From assembly GCA_049966695.1 (NCBI GenBank), contig JBMFUG010000002.1, forward strand, positions 1 through 64,000: 64,000 nucleotides of DNA, written 5' to 3'. This document shows, piece by piece, positions 1 through 8,572 of the stretch; position 1 is the stretch's first letter; every line of letters starts with the position of its first letter. This DNA comes from JAKAWM01 sp049966695 (GTDB taxonomy: Bacteria; Actinomycetota; Acidimicrobiia; Acidimicrobiales; Palsa-688). Under the pieces are notes generated by a model. The model ran no database searches, had not been told where the DNA came from, and saw only the letters and a list, made by a program, of their open reading frames with translations. Made by a program: the position numbers and the translations under genes.

Positions 1-1815
1 GTGGCGCGCGGGTTCGGTTCCTCAAGGGGCGCCCTCGTGGCCGCGGTGCTGTACGCAGTTGTGCCAGTGCCGTACAACGCCCTGGCACAGGGCCGCTGGG
101 CGGGCTTGGTCGCGTACGGGGCTGCGCCATGGGTTCTCGGGGGCCTAGCCAGGCTTGGGGGGCAGGCACCGTTCTTGAAGGTGCGCTGGAGCTCGGCGTG
201 GGCCCGGGTGGCCTTGTACGGCTTGGCGTTGGCGGTGGTGGCAGCCTTCGTGCCTGGGTTTTTTGTCCTGGTGCCGCTGCTCGGCTTGGCGCTTTGGGCG
301 GGGTCGTTGCTGGCTGGCAAAGGCCTTGGAGGCACAAGGTTTCTTTATGCCGCGCTGGCGGCCGTGGCGGTCGCTTGGGTGGCTCTTTTGCCTTGGTCAG
401 CCCACATCTTGGGGTCTTGGCGAGCCTTGACGGGCGCTGTGCTTGGCCCTGCTCAGCGCCTAGGCGTGAGCCAGGTGCTCCGCTTGCAGACCGGGCCGTT
501 CGGTGGGGGTGCCCTCGGCTGGGCTGTCTTGGTGGCTGCGGGTTTGCCCTTGGCTTTGAGCCGGTCGTGGCGTCTGGAATGGGCTGTGCGGTTGTGGTTT
601 GTCGCGCTGGTTTGCATGGCCCTCATCTGGGTAGGGTCGCGTGGTTGGTTGCCGCTGCCGGTCCCAGAGGTTGTCCTGGCACCAGCAGGAGCAGCTCTGG
701 CACTTGCTGGTGGAGTGGGCGGGGCAGCGCTCGAGGACGACCTTCGGGGTTACCGCTTTGGCTGGCACCAGCTAGCTCCGGCTGTCGGTGCACTGGCCGT
801 GCTGGCGAGCGCGATGCCGTTGTTCTCCTGGTCGAGAGGGGGGCAGTGGGACCAGCCGGTTGAGGGAGCGGAGAGCGCCTATTCCTTTCCCGAGAGCGGT
901 GGCTACTACAGGGTCCTGTGGGTGGCCAACCAGGGGTCTTTGCCAATGGCCCCCGAGGGTGCTCTGGGGGACTTGGCCTTTGGCACGTCTTTCGAAGGCT
1001 TGCCCAGGGCTTCACAGCTCTGGGGGCAGACCGGGACGAGCCAGGCTTTTGTCCTGGGCCGCGACCTGAGCTGGGCACGCCAGGGGGAGACGACTGCTCT
1101 TGGGAGGCTTTTGGCCCCCTTTGCTGTCCGCTACGTGGTGGTAGCGTCAAATGCCACCACTGGCCCGGTCGTGGCTGCACTGGACGCCCAGACCGACCTC
1201 TACCAGGTTGGGGCGAACCCCGCGTACCACGTTTTCCAAAACGCCGACTGGGCGCCATGGTTGTGGGTGTCGGCTTCAGCTCGGCCAAACCTCGAGCGCA
1301 CTTTGGGTGCCTCCTCGCAAAGCTGGGCCGGGGCCTTTTGGCTGCAGCAGCTGGACCTGAGCGGCGTGCAGCCATTGGTGGCCGGCCAACGAGCAGGTGG
1401 CCCCGGGGCCGTTGCCGAGGGCGTCGTCGAAGGCTCGCCTTACGGCGAGCTGCGGGCCAGTCTCGTTGTGCCTTCGGGCGGTACGCTCTATATGGCGAGC
1501 TCGTTCGGTGCTTGGGAGCTAGACGTGGACGGCCGCTCGGTGCCAGCGAGGCGTGCCTTTGGCTGGGCAAGCTTGTGGTCATTGCCAGCTGGGCGCTACA
1601 ACGTGGCCGTGAAGCCGGCCGGTACCCTGGGGCGGCACTTAGTTGACGTTTTTATGCTGGCCGTCTGGGTGGCAGCGCTGTGGGCTTTGCTGGGCGGAGC
1701 CGGGGCAAGGCTTAGGAAGGGCTTCAGCCGTGCTGCCCGGGAACTCGCGGGGAACAGCCCCCAAGCTACGGTTTCCCCCTTGGCTTCTCCCTGGGACGAG
1801 GAGGGCCTCAGTTGA
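1..1815 (+). CDS. Large polytopic membrane protein, 5' end cut by window
   Basis: The open frame runs from the first base, so the true start is probably outside the window; 604 residues are visible. The N-terminal ~270 residues are a series of hydrophobic segments rich in Ala, Leu, Val and Trp, consistent with about eight membrane helices. A long non-membrane domain follows, with a beta-rich C-terminal part (around residues 450-560), and there is one last membrane segment near residues 555-575. This layout resembles the C-terminal half of actinobacterial integral-membrane glycosyltransferases of the cell envelope, but no catalytic motif is visible in this part, so the function is inferred. 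The stop overlaps the TTG start of the next gene by three bases (TTGA), indicating translational coupling with a DUF5719-like protein, a common partner of envelope glycosyltransferases. Confidence 0.6.
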   Translation: MARGFGSSRGALVAAVLYAVVPVPYNALAQGRWAGLVAYGAAPWVLGGLARLGGQAPFLKVRWSSAWARVALYGLALAVVAAFVPGFFVLVPLLGLALWAGSLLAGKGLGGTRFLYAALAAVAVAWVALLPWSAHILGSWRALTGAVLGPAQRLGVSQVLRLQTGPFGGGALGWAVLVAAGLPLALSRSWRLEWAVRLWFVALVCMALIWVGSRGWLPLPVPEVVLAPAGAALALAGGVGGAALEDDLRGYRFGWHQLAPAVGALAVLASAMPLFSWSRGGQWDQPVEGAESAYSFPESGGYYRVLWVANQGSLPMAPEGALGDLAFGTSFEGLPRASQLWGQTGTSQAFVLGRDLSWARQGETTALGRLLAPFAVRYVVVASNATTGPVVAALDAQTDLYQVGANPAYHVFQNADWAPWLWVSASARPNLERTLGASSQSWAGAFWLQQLDLSGVQPLVAGQRAGGPGAVAEGVVEGSPYGELRASLVVPSGGTLYMASSFGAWELDVDGRSVPARRAFGWASLWSLPAGRYNVAVKPAGTLGRHLVDVFMLAVWVAALWALLGGAGARLRKGFSRAARELAGNSPQATVSPLASPWDEEGLS

Positions 1816-3635
1816 GATCCGCCATGGCCCTGGCGCGCTCTGCAAAGCGCAGGGTGTTGGCCATCTGGTCGTCCGGTGCCAGCCGCTATTCTGTTTTGGC
1901 CCTGCTTGTGCCGTTGGTCGTTGCCGGCCTTCTGGCGGGCAGCCCGGGGGGAGAAAAAGCGAGCGAGCCAGCCGTGGCGCCTGCGCCAAGCCTGGCAAAA
2001 GCCACAGCTTTGTCGTCGTCTTGGTTCTGCGCGGGGGCTACGGCAGGTGCGGGCAGCCCCGCCGCGGGGGCTGTGGTCTTGGACAACTCCGCACCGGGGC
2101 AGGTGGCGGCAACAGTCCAGCTCGTTGCTCAGAGCGGCACGGCGAAGACGTTCACGGTGGTCGTGCCAGGTCGTAGCACGCGCACCGTAGTTGAGCAATT
2201 GGCACGAAGGCCATGGGTGGGAGCCGTGGTGACCTTTTACGGGGGTATGGCAGTCGCCGCCCAGGAGGTGACGACCTCGGTAGGCACAGTTAGCCAGCCG
2301 TGCGCGTCCAGTGCCTCGGGCAGGTGGTACTTTCCCTTTGGGGCGACATTTCGCAATGCCGACGAGTACGTGTCATTGCTGAACCCTTACCCGTTAGACG
2401 CGATCGCGGACCTGTCTTTTACCACAGACCAAGGCCAAGAAAACCCAGCTGCTTTCCAGGGCGTCGTGGTCCCGGCGCACGGGCTGGCCGTGGTGGACCT
2501 GCGTTCCTACTTGTCTCGCCGCCGGTACATTGCTCTCACCGTGAGCACCCGGGGTGGCCAGATCGTGGCCTTCGAGACTGAAGTCGTCTCGGCTGTCCCG
2601 GCGGGCACGCCGTTTTTGGGAGCCAAGGGTGCGCCTGACCCAGCATTGCCTGCCGCCGCAGTGGACCTGCTACTCGGTGCTCCGAGCACAGCGTTGTCGT
2701 GGTGGTGGCCAGGTGGAGGCGATGGCCCAGGCCTGAACGAGACCTACGTGCTGTACGACCCCGGGCCTCAAGCGGCCCGGCTCAGCTTGAGCCTTGTACC
2801 TCAGGGCGATACTGTTGCCGCCAGCACGGGCGGTTCTGTGCAGCTGGCTGTGGCCCCCTACGGGGTCGTTCAGGTGACCACCAACGGTCAGCCTTGGGCT
2901 CTGCCCGGTACCCCGTACGCCGCGTACCTGCAGAGCCTCAACGGCGTGCCGATCGTGGCTGAACGTACGGTCACGGGCAGCGTCCCTTCAGCCGAACGCG
3001 GCCGGGCTGCCCTGCTCGGTGAAACAATGGCTGCGACCTCTTGGTTGCTTACGCCCGGCCCGCGTGAGATGGCTGGCGTTCCGGTGCCGCCACGAGCAGC
3101 CCCCACGGCCCATGCGAAGCGGGGAGCAGGCCACACCAGCGAGAAGCGAAAAGTGGCCAACGCTGCCTATGCAAAGCGGGGAGCAGCTCCCACGGACCAT
3201 AGCGCTCGTGCTATCCCGACCGCCCGTGCTAAGCGTGGCGCAGCACCTACCGCTCGCAGAAAGCTGAGGGCAGCCCAGGGCGCGCATGTGGCGCACCATG
3301 CGAAAGGTACCTACACGGTGGCGGTCAAGAGGCCAGTGCTACGTCCGCCTCAGACTTGGGTGCGGGTGCTAGACCCGGGTGGCGCGCCCGCTGTCGTGAA
3401 AGTTGAGCCTGTTGAAGCCGCCAAAACGCTCCCGGTCTTGGTTTTCACGGTAAGCGCACGCCAGTGCTACGGGCTCGTACTGCCGGCCGGTCTCGCCGGC
3501 GTCGGCTTACGAGTATCGAGCTCTCAGCCGGTACTGGTTGAGGAGGACTCCTACGCCAGCCCAGGGGCCCTCGGCATTAACCTGGCTCCAGCAGTGCCGC
3601 TCGCGGCGCTCACGACCCCTGGCAGCGGGCTCTAG
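1812..3635 (+). CDS. DUF5719-like secreted or membrane-anchored protein
   Basis: This 607-residue protein starts at TTG in the TTGA overlap with the upstream gene; an ATG four codons later (1824) is an alternative. Residues ~27-45 form a hydrophobic signal anchor. The remainder looks extracellular: beta-rich, with few charges, and repeated phrases about vector-like expression of 'value' strands (for example FPFGATFRNADEYVSLLNPYP near residue 180). Its size and its position downstream of a membrane glycosyltransferase-like gene fit the actinobacterial DUF5719 family, whose function is unknown. Residues ~425-500 are an unusual basic low-complexity insert with repeated AKRGAAPT-type units. The stop overlaps the stop of convergent ftsH by three bases within CTAG. 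Confidence 0.6.
   Translation: MRSAMALARSAKRRVLAIWSSGASRYSVLALLVPLVVAGLLAGSPGGEKASEPAVAPAPSLAKATALSSSWFCAGATAGAGSPAAGAVVLDNSAPGQVAATVQLVAQSGTAKTFTVVVPGRSTRTVVEQLARRPWVGAVVTFYGGMAVAAQEVTTSVGTVSQPCASSASGRWYFPFGATFRNADEYVSLLNPYPLDAIADLSFTTDQGQENPAAFQGVVVPAHGLAVVDLRSYLSRRRYIALTVSTRGGQIVAFETEVVSAVPAGTPFLGAKGAPDPALPAAAVDLLLGAPSTALSWWWPGGGDGPGLNETYVLYDPGPQAARLSLSLVPQGDTVAASTGGSVQLAVAPYGVVQVTTNGQPWALPGTPYAAYLQSLNGVPIVAERTVTGSVPSAERGRAALLGETMAATSWLLTPGPREMAGVPVPPRAAPTAHAKRGAGHTSEKRKVANAAYAKRGAAPTDHSARAIPTARAKRGAAPTARRKLRAAQGAHVAHHAKGTYTVAVKRPVLRPPQTWVRVLDPGGAPAVVKVEPVEAAKTLPVLVFTVSARQCYGLVLPAGLAGVGLRVSSSQPVLVEEDSYASPGALGINLAPAVPLAALTTPGSGL
3100..3260 (+). repeat. Coding repeat of AKRGAxPT units in the DUF5719-like gene
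   Basis: Three imperfect copies of a (H/Y/R)AKRGA-x-x-T motif lie in an Ala/Lys/Arg/His-rich insert of an otherwise beta-rich secreted protein. The copies start near 3108, 3165 and 3225. The DNA units share GC-AAGCGGGGAGCA-like cores, so they look like diverged tandem duplications. The positive charge could bind teichoic or nucleic acid polymers; that is only inference. Confidence 0.65.
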
Positions 3636-5737
3636 TGCTCGCCGGCGCTGGCGCCAGGTGGTGGAAGGCCCTCTTTTTGCCCATGGAGGTGCAGGCCAGG
3701 CCCTTCGTGCTGCGCCAGCTGCGTGTTTTGCAGTGCCACGGGGAAAGATGGCCCTCCAAGTGGGGCCTCTCCGGGGGATGCGTCCGGGTCGCGGCTGCCC
3801 CCGTTGGCTATAGCCCCGGCGATGGCAAAGCTAGGGGCGTCAACACCTTCATGGACAGGTCGGCCATAGGCGGCGTCAACCAGTCGTGCGACCTCGGTGC
3901 CATCAATGGTCTCCCTTGCCATCAGGGCTTGGGCGACGGCCGTAAGCCCTTGACGGTGCTCACGCAACAGCCGTAGTGCTCTGGCCTCTTGCTCGCGAAG
4001 GATGCGCTCTACTTCCTCATCGACCACCCTGGCTGTCTCGTCGCTGTAGTCGCGTGTGTGCATCAGGTCCTCGCCGAGGAAGACTTCGCCGCCGTTCCCC
4101 CACGCCATCGGGCCGACGCGCTCCGACATGCCGAACTCGCGGACCATCTTGCGAGCCATTTCTGTGGCTCTTTGCAGGTCGTTCGAACCCCCTGTAGACA
4201 AGGTGCCGAACACGATCTGCTCGGCCGTGCGCCCGCCCATCATGACGCAGAGCGAGTCCTCTATGTACTCGCGCCAGTAGGTGTGCCGTTCCTCAATGGG
4301 CAATTGCTGGGTCACGCCAAGAGCCATGCCCGTAGGCAAAATGGTCACCTTGTGGACCGGGTCCGCGTCAGGTAGCACATAGGCAAGCACGGCGTGACCG
4401 CCCTCGTGGTACGCGGTAGCGATCTTTTCCTTTTCGGACAGGACGGTGGACTCTCGCCGCTGGCCCATCAGGATGCGGTCACGGGCTGCGTCGAAGTCGG
4501 CCATCGCTATCGAGGAAGCACCTCGCCGTACCGCATGAAGCGCAGCTTCATTGACCAAGTTGGCGAGGTCTGCTCCGCTCATGCCGGGGGTCCCTCGGGC
4601 GACCACGCTCAGGTCCACGTCTGGCGCGATGCGCTTGTCTTTGCAGTGGACCTTCAAGATGGGCAGCCGCTCATCGAGGTCGGGGAGCGGCACGACGATC
4701 TGGCGGTCAAAGCGCCCTGGCCGCAGCAGCGCTGGGTCCAAAATGTCCGGCCTGTTCGTTGCTGCCATCATGACAATGCCCTCGGTCGCCTCGAAGCCGT
4801 CCATTTCGGCCAGCATCTGGTTGAGGGTCTGCTCCCTTTCGTCATGGCCGCCGCCCAACCCGGCACCTCGCTTGCGACCGATCGAGTCGATCTCGTCGAT
4901 GAAAATGATGGCGGGAGCTTGCTTGCGAGCGCTCTGGAAGAGGTCGCGTACGCGCGATGCGCCGACCCCGACGAACATTTCCATAAAGTCAGAGCCGGTG
5001 ACCGACATAAATGGCACGCCAGCCTCGCCAGCGACTGCCCTTGCCAGCAGGGTCTTGCCTGTGCCCGGGGGCCCTACGAGCAGGACGCCCTTGGGTATCT
5101 TGGCCCCTATTTCCTTAAAACGCGTAGACGACCGCAGGAAGTCCACCACTTCGCGGATTTCCATCTTCACGCCCTCGTAGCCCGCAACATCCGCGAAGGT
5201 CGTCCGTGGGCGCTCTGTCGTGTAAACCTTGGCGCGGCTTCGCCCGATAGACATTATGCCGCCCATCTGCCCTTGGGCGCGCCTCAGCATCCAGGCGATG
5301 AAGGCGAAGAAGATCAGGCCGTAAAACAGGTACGGCAGGATTGCCGTCCAGTTGCCGGTCGGGTAGACGAACTTGAGCGACTTACCATTGCTCAGGTACT
5401 TCTCCAGGGTGGGCACCTCGGTGTTGTCCTGTCCCGGGCCTGGCCCAGCGCTCTGGTAAGTGGTGCCGTCCGTAGCGGTGAACTGGATAGCACCGGTCTG
5501 TGCATTGATCGTGGCCTGTTTTACGTGACCGCTCTCTACGAGGGAAAGGAACTGCGTGTACGGCACTGACGAGGGCGATGGTGCCGTCACTACGGTCGAG
5601 ACCATGATCGCCAAGGCCACGACGGCCAGGACTACCATGAGGACCCAACGCCAGGAGCGGTCGGGCGTCCCTAGAGGCGTGCCTCCGCCGGGCCGGTCAG
5701 AAGGTCGCTGTCGCAGGTCACCGGGTTGGCGGCTCAT
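3632..5737 (-). CDS. ftsH: ATP-dependent zinc metalloprotease FtsH
   Basis: FtsH is a membrane-anchored AAA+ protease that degrades misfolded membrane proteins and short-lived cytosolic regulators. All hallmarks are visible: an N-terminal membrane helix (near residues 30-50), an extracytoplasmic FtsH_ext region, a second helix (near 130-150), Walker A GPPGTGKT (near 225), Walker B IIFIDEID, the SRH region with ATNRPDILDPALLRPGRFDR, and the zinc site HEGGH (near 450). The C-terminal ~90 residues after the protease domain are low complexity. I chose ATG at 5737; a TTG seven codons upstream (5758) is possible. The gene is monocistronic as far as visible and converges on the DUF5719-like gene. 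Confidence 0.97.
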   Translation of the reverse strand: MSRQPGDLRQRPSDRPGGGTPLGTPDRSWRWVLMVVLAVVALAIMVSTVVTAPSPSSVPYTQFLSLVESGHVKQATINAQTGAIQFTATDGTTYQSAGPGPGQDNTEVPTLEKYLSNGKSLKFVYPTGNWTAILPYLFYGLIFFAFIAWMLRRAQGQMGGIMSIGRSRAKVYTTERPRTTFADVAGYEGVKMEIREVVDFLRSSTRFKEIGAKIPKGVLLVGPPGTGKTLLARAVAGEAGVPFMSVTGSDFMEMFVGVGASRVRDLFQSARKQAPAIIFIDEIDSIGRKRGAGLGGGHDEREQTLNQMLAEMDGFEATEGIVMMAATNRPDILDPALLRPGRFDRQIVVPLPDLDERLPILKVHCKDKRIAPDVDLSVVARGTPGMSGADLANLVNEAALHAVRRGASSIAMADFDAARDRILMGQRRESTVLSEKEKIATAYHEGGHAVLAYVLPDADPVHKVTILPTGMALGVTQQLPIEERHTYWREYIEDSLCVMMGGRTAEQIVFGTLSTGGSNDLQRATEMARKMVREFGMSERVGPMAWGNGGEVFLGEDLMHTRDYSDETARVVDEEVERILREQEARALRLLREHRQGLTAVAQALMARETIDGTEVARLVDAAYGRPVHEGVDAPSFAIAGAIANGGSRDPDASPGEAPLGGPSFPVALQNTQLAQHEGPGLHLHGQKEGLPPPGASAGEH

Positions 5738-5909
5738 GCTCCCATCGTAGGCAGTCAACTTCCCTAGCGCGCTTCAGCAGCCTCTTATCAGCCTGTTATC
5801 AGCTCGTCAGGGGCTTGTCATACCTGTCCGGGGGGTTGCTTGGCCTGGCGTGCAGCCGTCCCGCGGGCACGGCACAGCTCTTTCAGGTAGTTTCGCTCGT
5901 GTGAGCAGC

Positions 5910-6374
5910 ATGACATGCGCGCGTCCCGGTTGCCCGGGGGCACCGGTGGCATGGCTTGCGTACGACTACGAGGCAAGGTGCGCTTGGCTGGACGACCAGC
6001 CCAGTGGCAACGGCCGGGCGCACGAGTGGCCGTTGTGCAAGCACCACGCCGACACCCTCAAGGTGCCGCGGGGCTGGTTCTGCATCGACCGGAGGGCCGC
6101 TCGGCGCTGGGACGGTTGGGCGGGCTGGGACGGGCCTGCAACTGCGGACGGTGCTGATAGTGGTGCTTTGACGGGCTCTAACGGCTCGGGCACGTCGAGC
6201 GGCTCCAAGCACTTGGCGCGCTCGGCCAAACGGGCTGGAGGCGCTGGTCGACCCGGCAGCTCTGGTGCGCCGCTGGTTGCGAACAGGGGTGCCGAGGCTG
6301 GCCGGGCCCGCTCGCCCATGCAGGACGGTGCCGCTCAGGGGCAGGCCTCACCAAGGTTCACGGAGGTACTTTGA
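5910..6374 (+). CDS. DUF3499-like small protein
   Basis: The first ~65 residues contain MTCARPGCPGAPVAWLAYDY, then HEWPLCKHHADTLKVPRGW. This matches the actinobacterial DUF3499 pattern of CSRPGC-type N-terminus, a Tyr/Asp-rich stretch, a C-x-x-H motif and a 'PRGW' ending. The paired Cys and His residues suggest metal binding; the family's role is unknown. The C-terminal ~80 residues are Gly/Ser/Ala-rich and probably disordered. I chose ATG at 5910 because the family begins at the Cys motif; in-frame GTGs at 5850 and 5901 are alternatives. DUF3499 and DUF5719 genes are often in the same actinobacterial neighbourhood, which supports both calls. Confidence 0.62.
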   Translation: MTCARPGCPGAPVAWLAYDYEARCAWLDDQPSGNGRAHEWPLCKHHADTLKVPRGWFCIDRRAARRWDGWAGWDGPATADGADSGALTGSNGSGTSSGSKHLARSAKRAGGAGRPGSSGAPLVANRGAEAGRARSPMQDGAAQGQASPRFTEVL

Positions 6375-6494
6375 CCCCGCGGCCAGACGCCGGACCGGCG
6401 AGACTGCTCACCTGGTAGGGCCTACCTCATCTAGTAGGGCCTACGCCATGTGGCTCATGGCCAAGACCGCGGCCGGGCTGGTCGCCTCGTGCGA

Positions 6495-7949
6495 CTACCT
6501 CGGAGCAATGGCAATGGGCGCGGGCAGCAGTGCCTCACCCATCAGCCACTGGTCTACCTCCGCTGCCGCGCTCCGTCCTTCGGCAATGGCCCAAGCCACA
6601 AGGCTTTGACCTCGGGCCATGTCCCCACAGGCGAAGACGCCGTCGGCGCTAGTGAGCCAGCTTTCGTGGCGGGCCACGTTGCCCCGCTGGTCAAGCTCGA
6701 CCCCCAGCTGTTCGAGCATTGGGGAACGTTCTGGGCCGCTGAAGCCGAGCGCCAGCAGCACGAGGTCGGCCGGCAGCTCGCGTGCCGTACCCGGTACAAC
6801 TTCAAAAGTCAGCCTGCCGTCCGACAGGCTCATGGTCACATCCGACAGCTCAAGGGCGCTCACGTGGCCGTCTGGGCCGCCCTTGAACCGCTGGGTCGAC
6901 ACAGACCACAGGCGCGTACCTCCTTCGTGGTGGGCAGCGGAGCTACGCAACTGGAGCGGCCACATGGGCCACGGGGTGCTTGGGTCTCTCTCTGCAGGCG
7001 GGCGCGGCATGATCTCCAGTTGGTGGACGGACACGGCTCCCTGGCGAAGAGCCGTGCCAAGACAATCGGCCCCGGTGTCACCGCCGCCGATCACGACCAC
7101 CCTTTTGCCGGCGGCGTTTACCGCTGGGTCGACTGGCTCGCCTTGCTGGGCACGGTTGGCTGCGGACAGGTAGTCCATAGCCTGGTAAATCCCGGCCAGC
7201 TCTCGGCCTGGGACGACGAGGTCGCGTGGAGCCGTGGCTCCTCCAGCGAGCAGCACAGCGTCTGAGCTCGCCCTCAGCTCAGCCGCGCTCAAGTCTTTGC
7301 CGATCTCAGTTCTCGTGCGGAAAGAGACCCCCTCTGCCCTCATCTGGGCAAGGCGGCGCTCGAGCACCCACTTTTCGAGCTTGAACTCCGGTATGCCGTA
7401 GCGAAGGAGCCCGCCTATCCGGTCAGCGCGCTCGTAGACGGTGACCTCATGGCCTGCTCGCCGCAGCTGCTGGGCTGCAGCCAGACCAGCAGGCCCCGAT
7501 CCAACTACCGCTACTGCCTTGCCAGTAAGCGCCGTCGGTGGCAAAGGCACGACCCAACCCTCTGACCAGGCGACCTCGGCCACCTGCTTTTCTATGAGGG
7601 CGTTGGTCACGGGAGCGTCGTTGATGGCAAGGACGCAGGCCGTCTCGCACATTGCCGGGCACAGGCGCCCGGTCAGCTCGGGGAAGTTGTTGGTCGCGTG
7701 CAGCCTTTCGGAGGCATCGCGCCATCTGCCCCGGTAGACCAGGTCGTTCCACTCGGAGATCAGGTTGCCAAGAGGGCAGGCACTGTGGCAGTAGGGCACG
7801 CCGCAGAACATGCACCGCGACGCCTGCACAGAGGTCTCATTGCGAGCCATAGGTTCGTACACCTCGCGCCAGTCCTTGACGCGCTGTGCTACGGGCCGGT
7901 ACGCGGCGCTACGTCGGGGCTTGGTGAGGAAGCCGGTGGGGTCACCCAT
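6495..7949 (-). CDS. gltD: Glutamate synthase small-subunit-type NADPH oxidoreductase
   Basis: This 484-residue protein has the complete GltD layout. An N-terminal cluster-binding region (CMFCGVPYCHSACPLGN near residue 47, LCPAMCETAC near 97) is followed by an FAD site VVGSGPAGLAAAQQL (near 150) and an NADP site VVIGGGDTGADCLG (near 285). In canonical GOGAT it passes NADPH electrons to GltB. No gltB lies beside it: the upstream neighbour is divergent and the downstream one convergent. It may pair with a GltB encoded elsewhere or act as a general GltD-like electron-transfer flavoprotein. Length is typical of GltD. Confidence 0.9.
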   Translation of the reverse strand: MGDPTGFLTKPRRSAAYRPVAQRVKDWREVYEPMARNETSVQASRCMFCGVPYCHSACPLGNLISEWNDLVYRGRWRDASERLHATNNFPELTGRLCPAMCETACVLAINDAPVTNALIEKQVAEVAWSEGWVVPLPPTALTGKAVAVVGSGPAGLAAAQQLRRAGHEVTVYERADRIGGLLRYGIPEFKLEKWVLERRLAQMRAEGVSFRTRTEIGKDLSAAELRASSDAVLLAGGATAPRDLVVPGRELAGIYQAMDYLSAANRAQQGEPVDPAVNAAGKRVVVIGGGDTGADCLGTALRQGAVSVHQLEIMPRPPAERDPSTPWPMWPLQLRSSAAHHEGGTRLWSVSTQRFKGGPDGHVSALELSDVTMSLSDGRLTFEVVPGTARELPADLVLLALGFSGPERSPMLEQLGVELDQRGNVARHESWLTSADGVFACGDMARGQSLVAWAIAEGRSAAAEVDQWLMGEALLPAPIAIAPR

Positions 7950-8033
7950 GTGAGCAGGATCACAACTGGAGAGCTGCGCCAGTTAGGGCCGATTGTCACT
8001 TTTGCGCCGCAATTGCCTGAGGACCGCAGCCCT

Positions 8034-8357
8034 ATGGTTGGCGCTATGATTGCCGCCTTTTCGATCACGCCCATGGGCGCAGGAGAGTCCGTCAGCGACC
8101 TTGTGGCCGAAGCCGTTCGCATTGTGCGGGCTAGCGGGCTGCCCAACGAGACCAACGCCATGTTCACGAACGTCGAGGGGAGCTGGGAGGAGGTCATGGC
8201 GCTCATCAAGGACTGCGTCGAGCGCCTTTCGGCATCCGCACCGCGCCTGTCAGTCGTTGTCAAGGTCGATTACCGCCCCTCTGCAGGGGTCGGGGAGCTC
8301 ACTGCCAAAGTTGGCCGCGTGGAAGCCCGCCTGGGGCATGGCGAGCATGGCTCTTGA
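8034..8357 (+). CDS. MTH1187/YkoF-type thiamine-binding-like protein
   Basis: This is a ~107-residue protein with the UPF0045/MTH1187 pattern: MIAAFSITPMGAGESVSDLV at the N-terminus, an alternating beta-alpha fold, and NAMFTNVEGSWEEVMALIK in the middle. Members bind thiamine or its pyrimidine precursor in solved structures; the physiological role is poorly defined. I chose ATG at 8034 because GAGGA lies 10 bases upstream; ATG at 8046 is also plausible. No thiamine genes are adjacent. It is divergent from the GltD-type gene. Confidence 0.8.
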   Translation: MVGAMIAAFSITPMGAGESVSDLVAEAVRIVRASGLPNETNAMFTNVEGSWEEVMALIKDCVERLSASAPRLSVVVKVDYRPSAGVGELTAKVGRVEARLGHGEHGS

Positions 8358-8379
8358 GAGGCCACTGCGGAAGCCGCTA

Positions 8380-8521
8380 CGAAAGTTTCGCAACCACTGG
8401 TTACAATAAGTAAGCGCTGTCAGCTGCAAAGCGCGTGCGAACAATGAGACGCGGGGGCAAAATACTTTGTAAGCAAGGAAGCTGCGTTCGGAACGGAAAC
8501 CAGTGTGGTCCGCAACTTTCG
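8380..8521 (+). promoter_or_regulatory. Two operator-like sites upstream of the GH30 gene
   Basis: A perfect palindrome CGAAAGTTTCG is at 8380-8390. A second site, CGCAACTTTCG at 8511-8521, matches its reverse complement at 10 of 11 positions. The two sites bracket the ~215-bp promoter region of the secreted glycosidase. The CGAA-N3-TTCG form resembles published operators of sugar-responsive LacI-type repressors such as Streptomyces BxlR. Repression of the glycosidase is inferred, and no regulator gene is adjacent. Confidence 0.45.
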
Positions 8522-8572
8522 TAGGGCCTGCGAGCTTGCGGGCCAGTCAGCTCTTCTTAGAGGAGGTAGGAT

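Noticed and set aside
623..1582. Long antisense frame within the first gene
   Set aside because: High GC creates long open frames; composition is Arg/Pro/Ser-rich with no domain, typical of a shadow frame.
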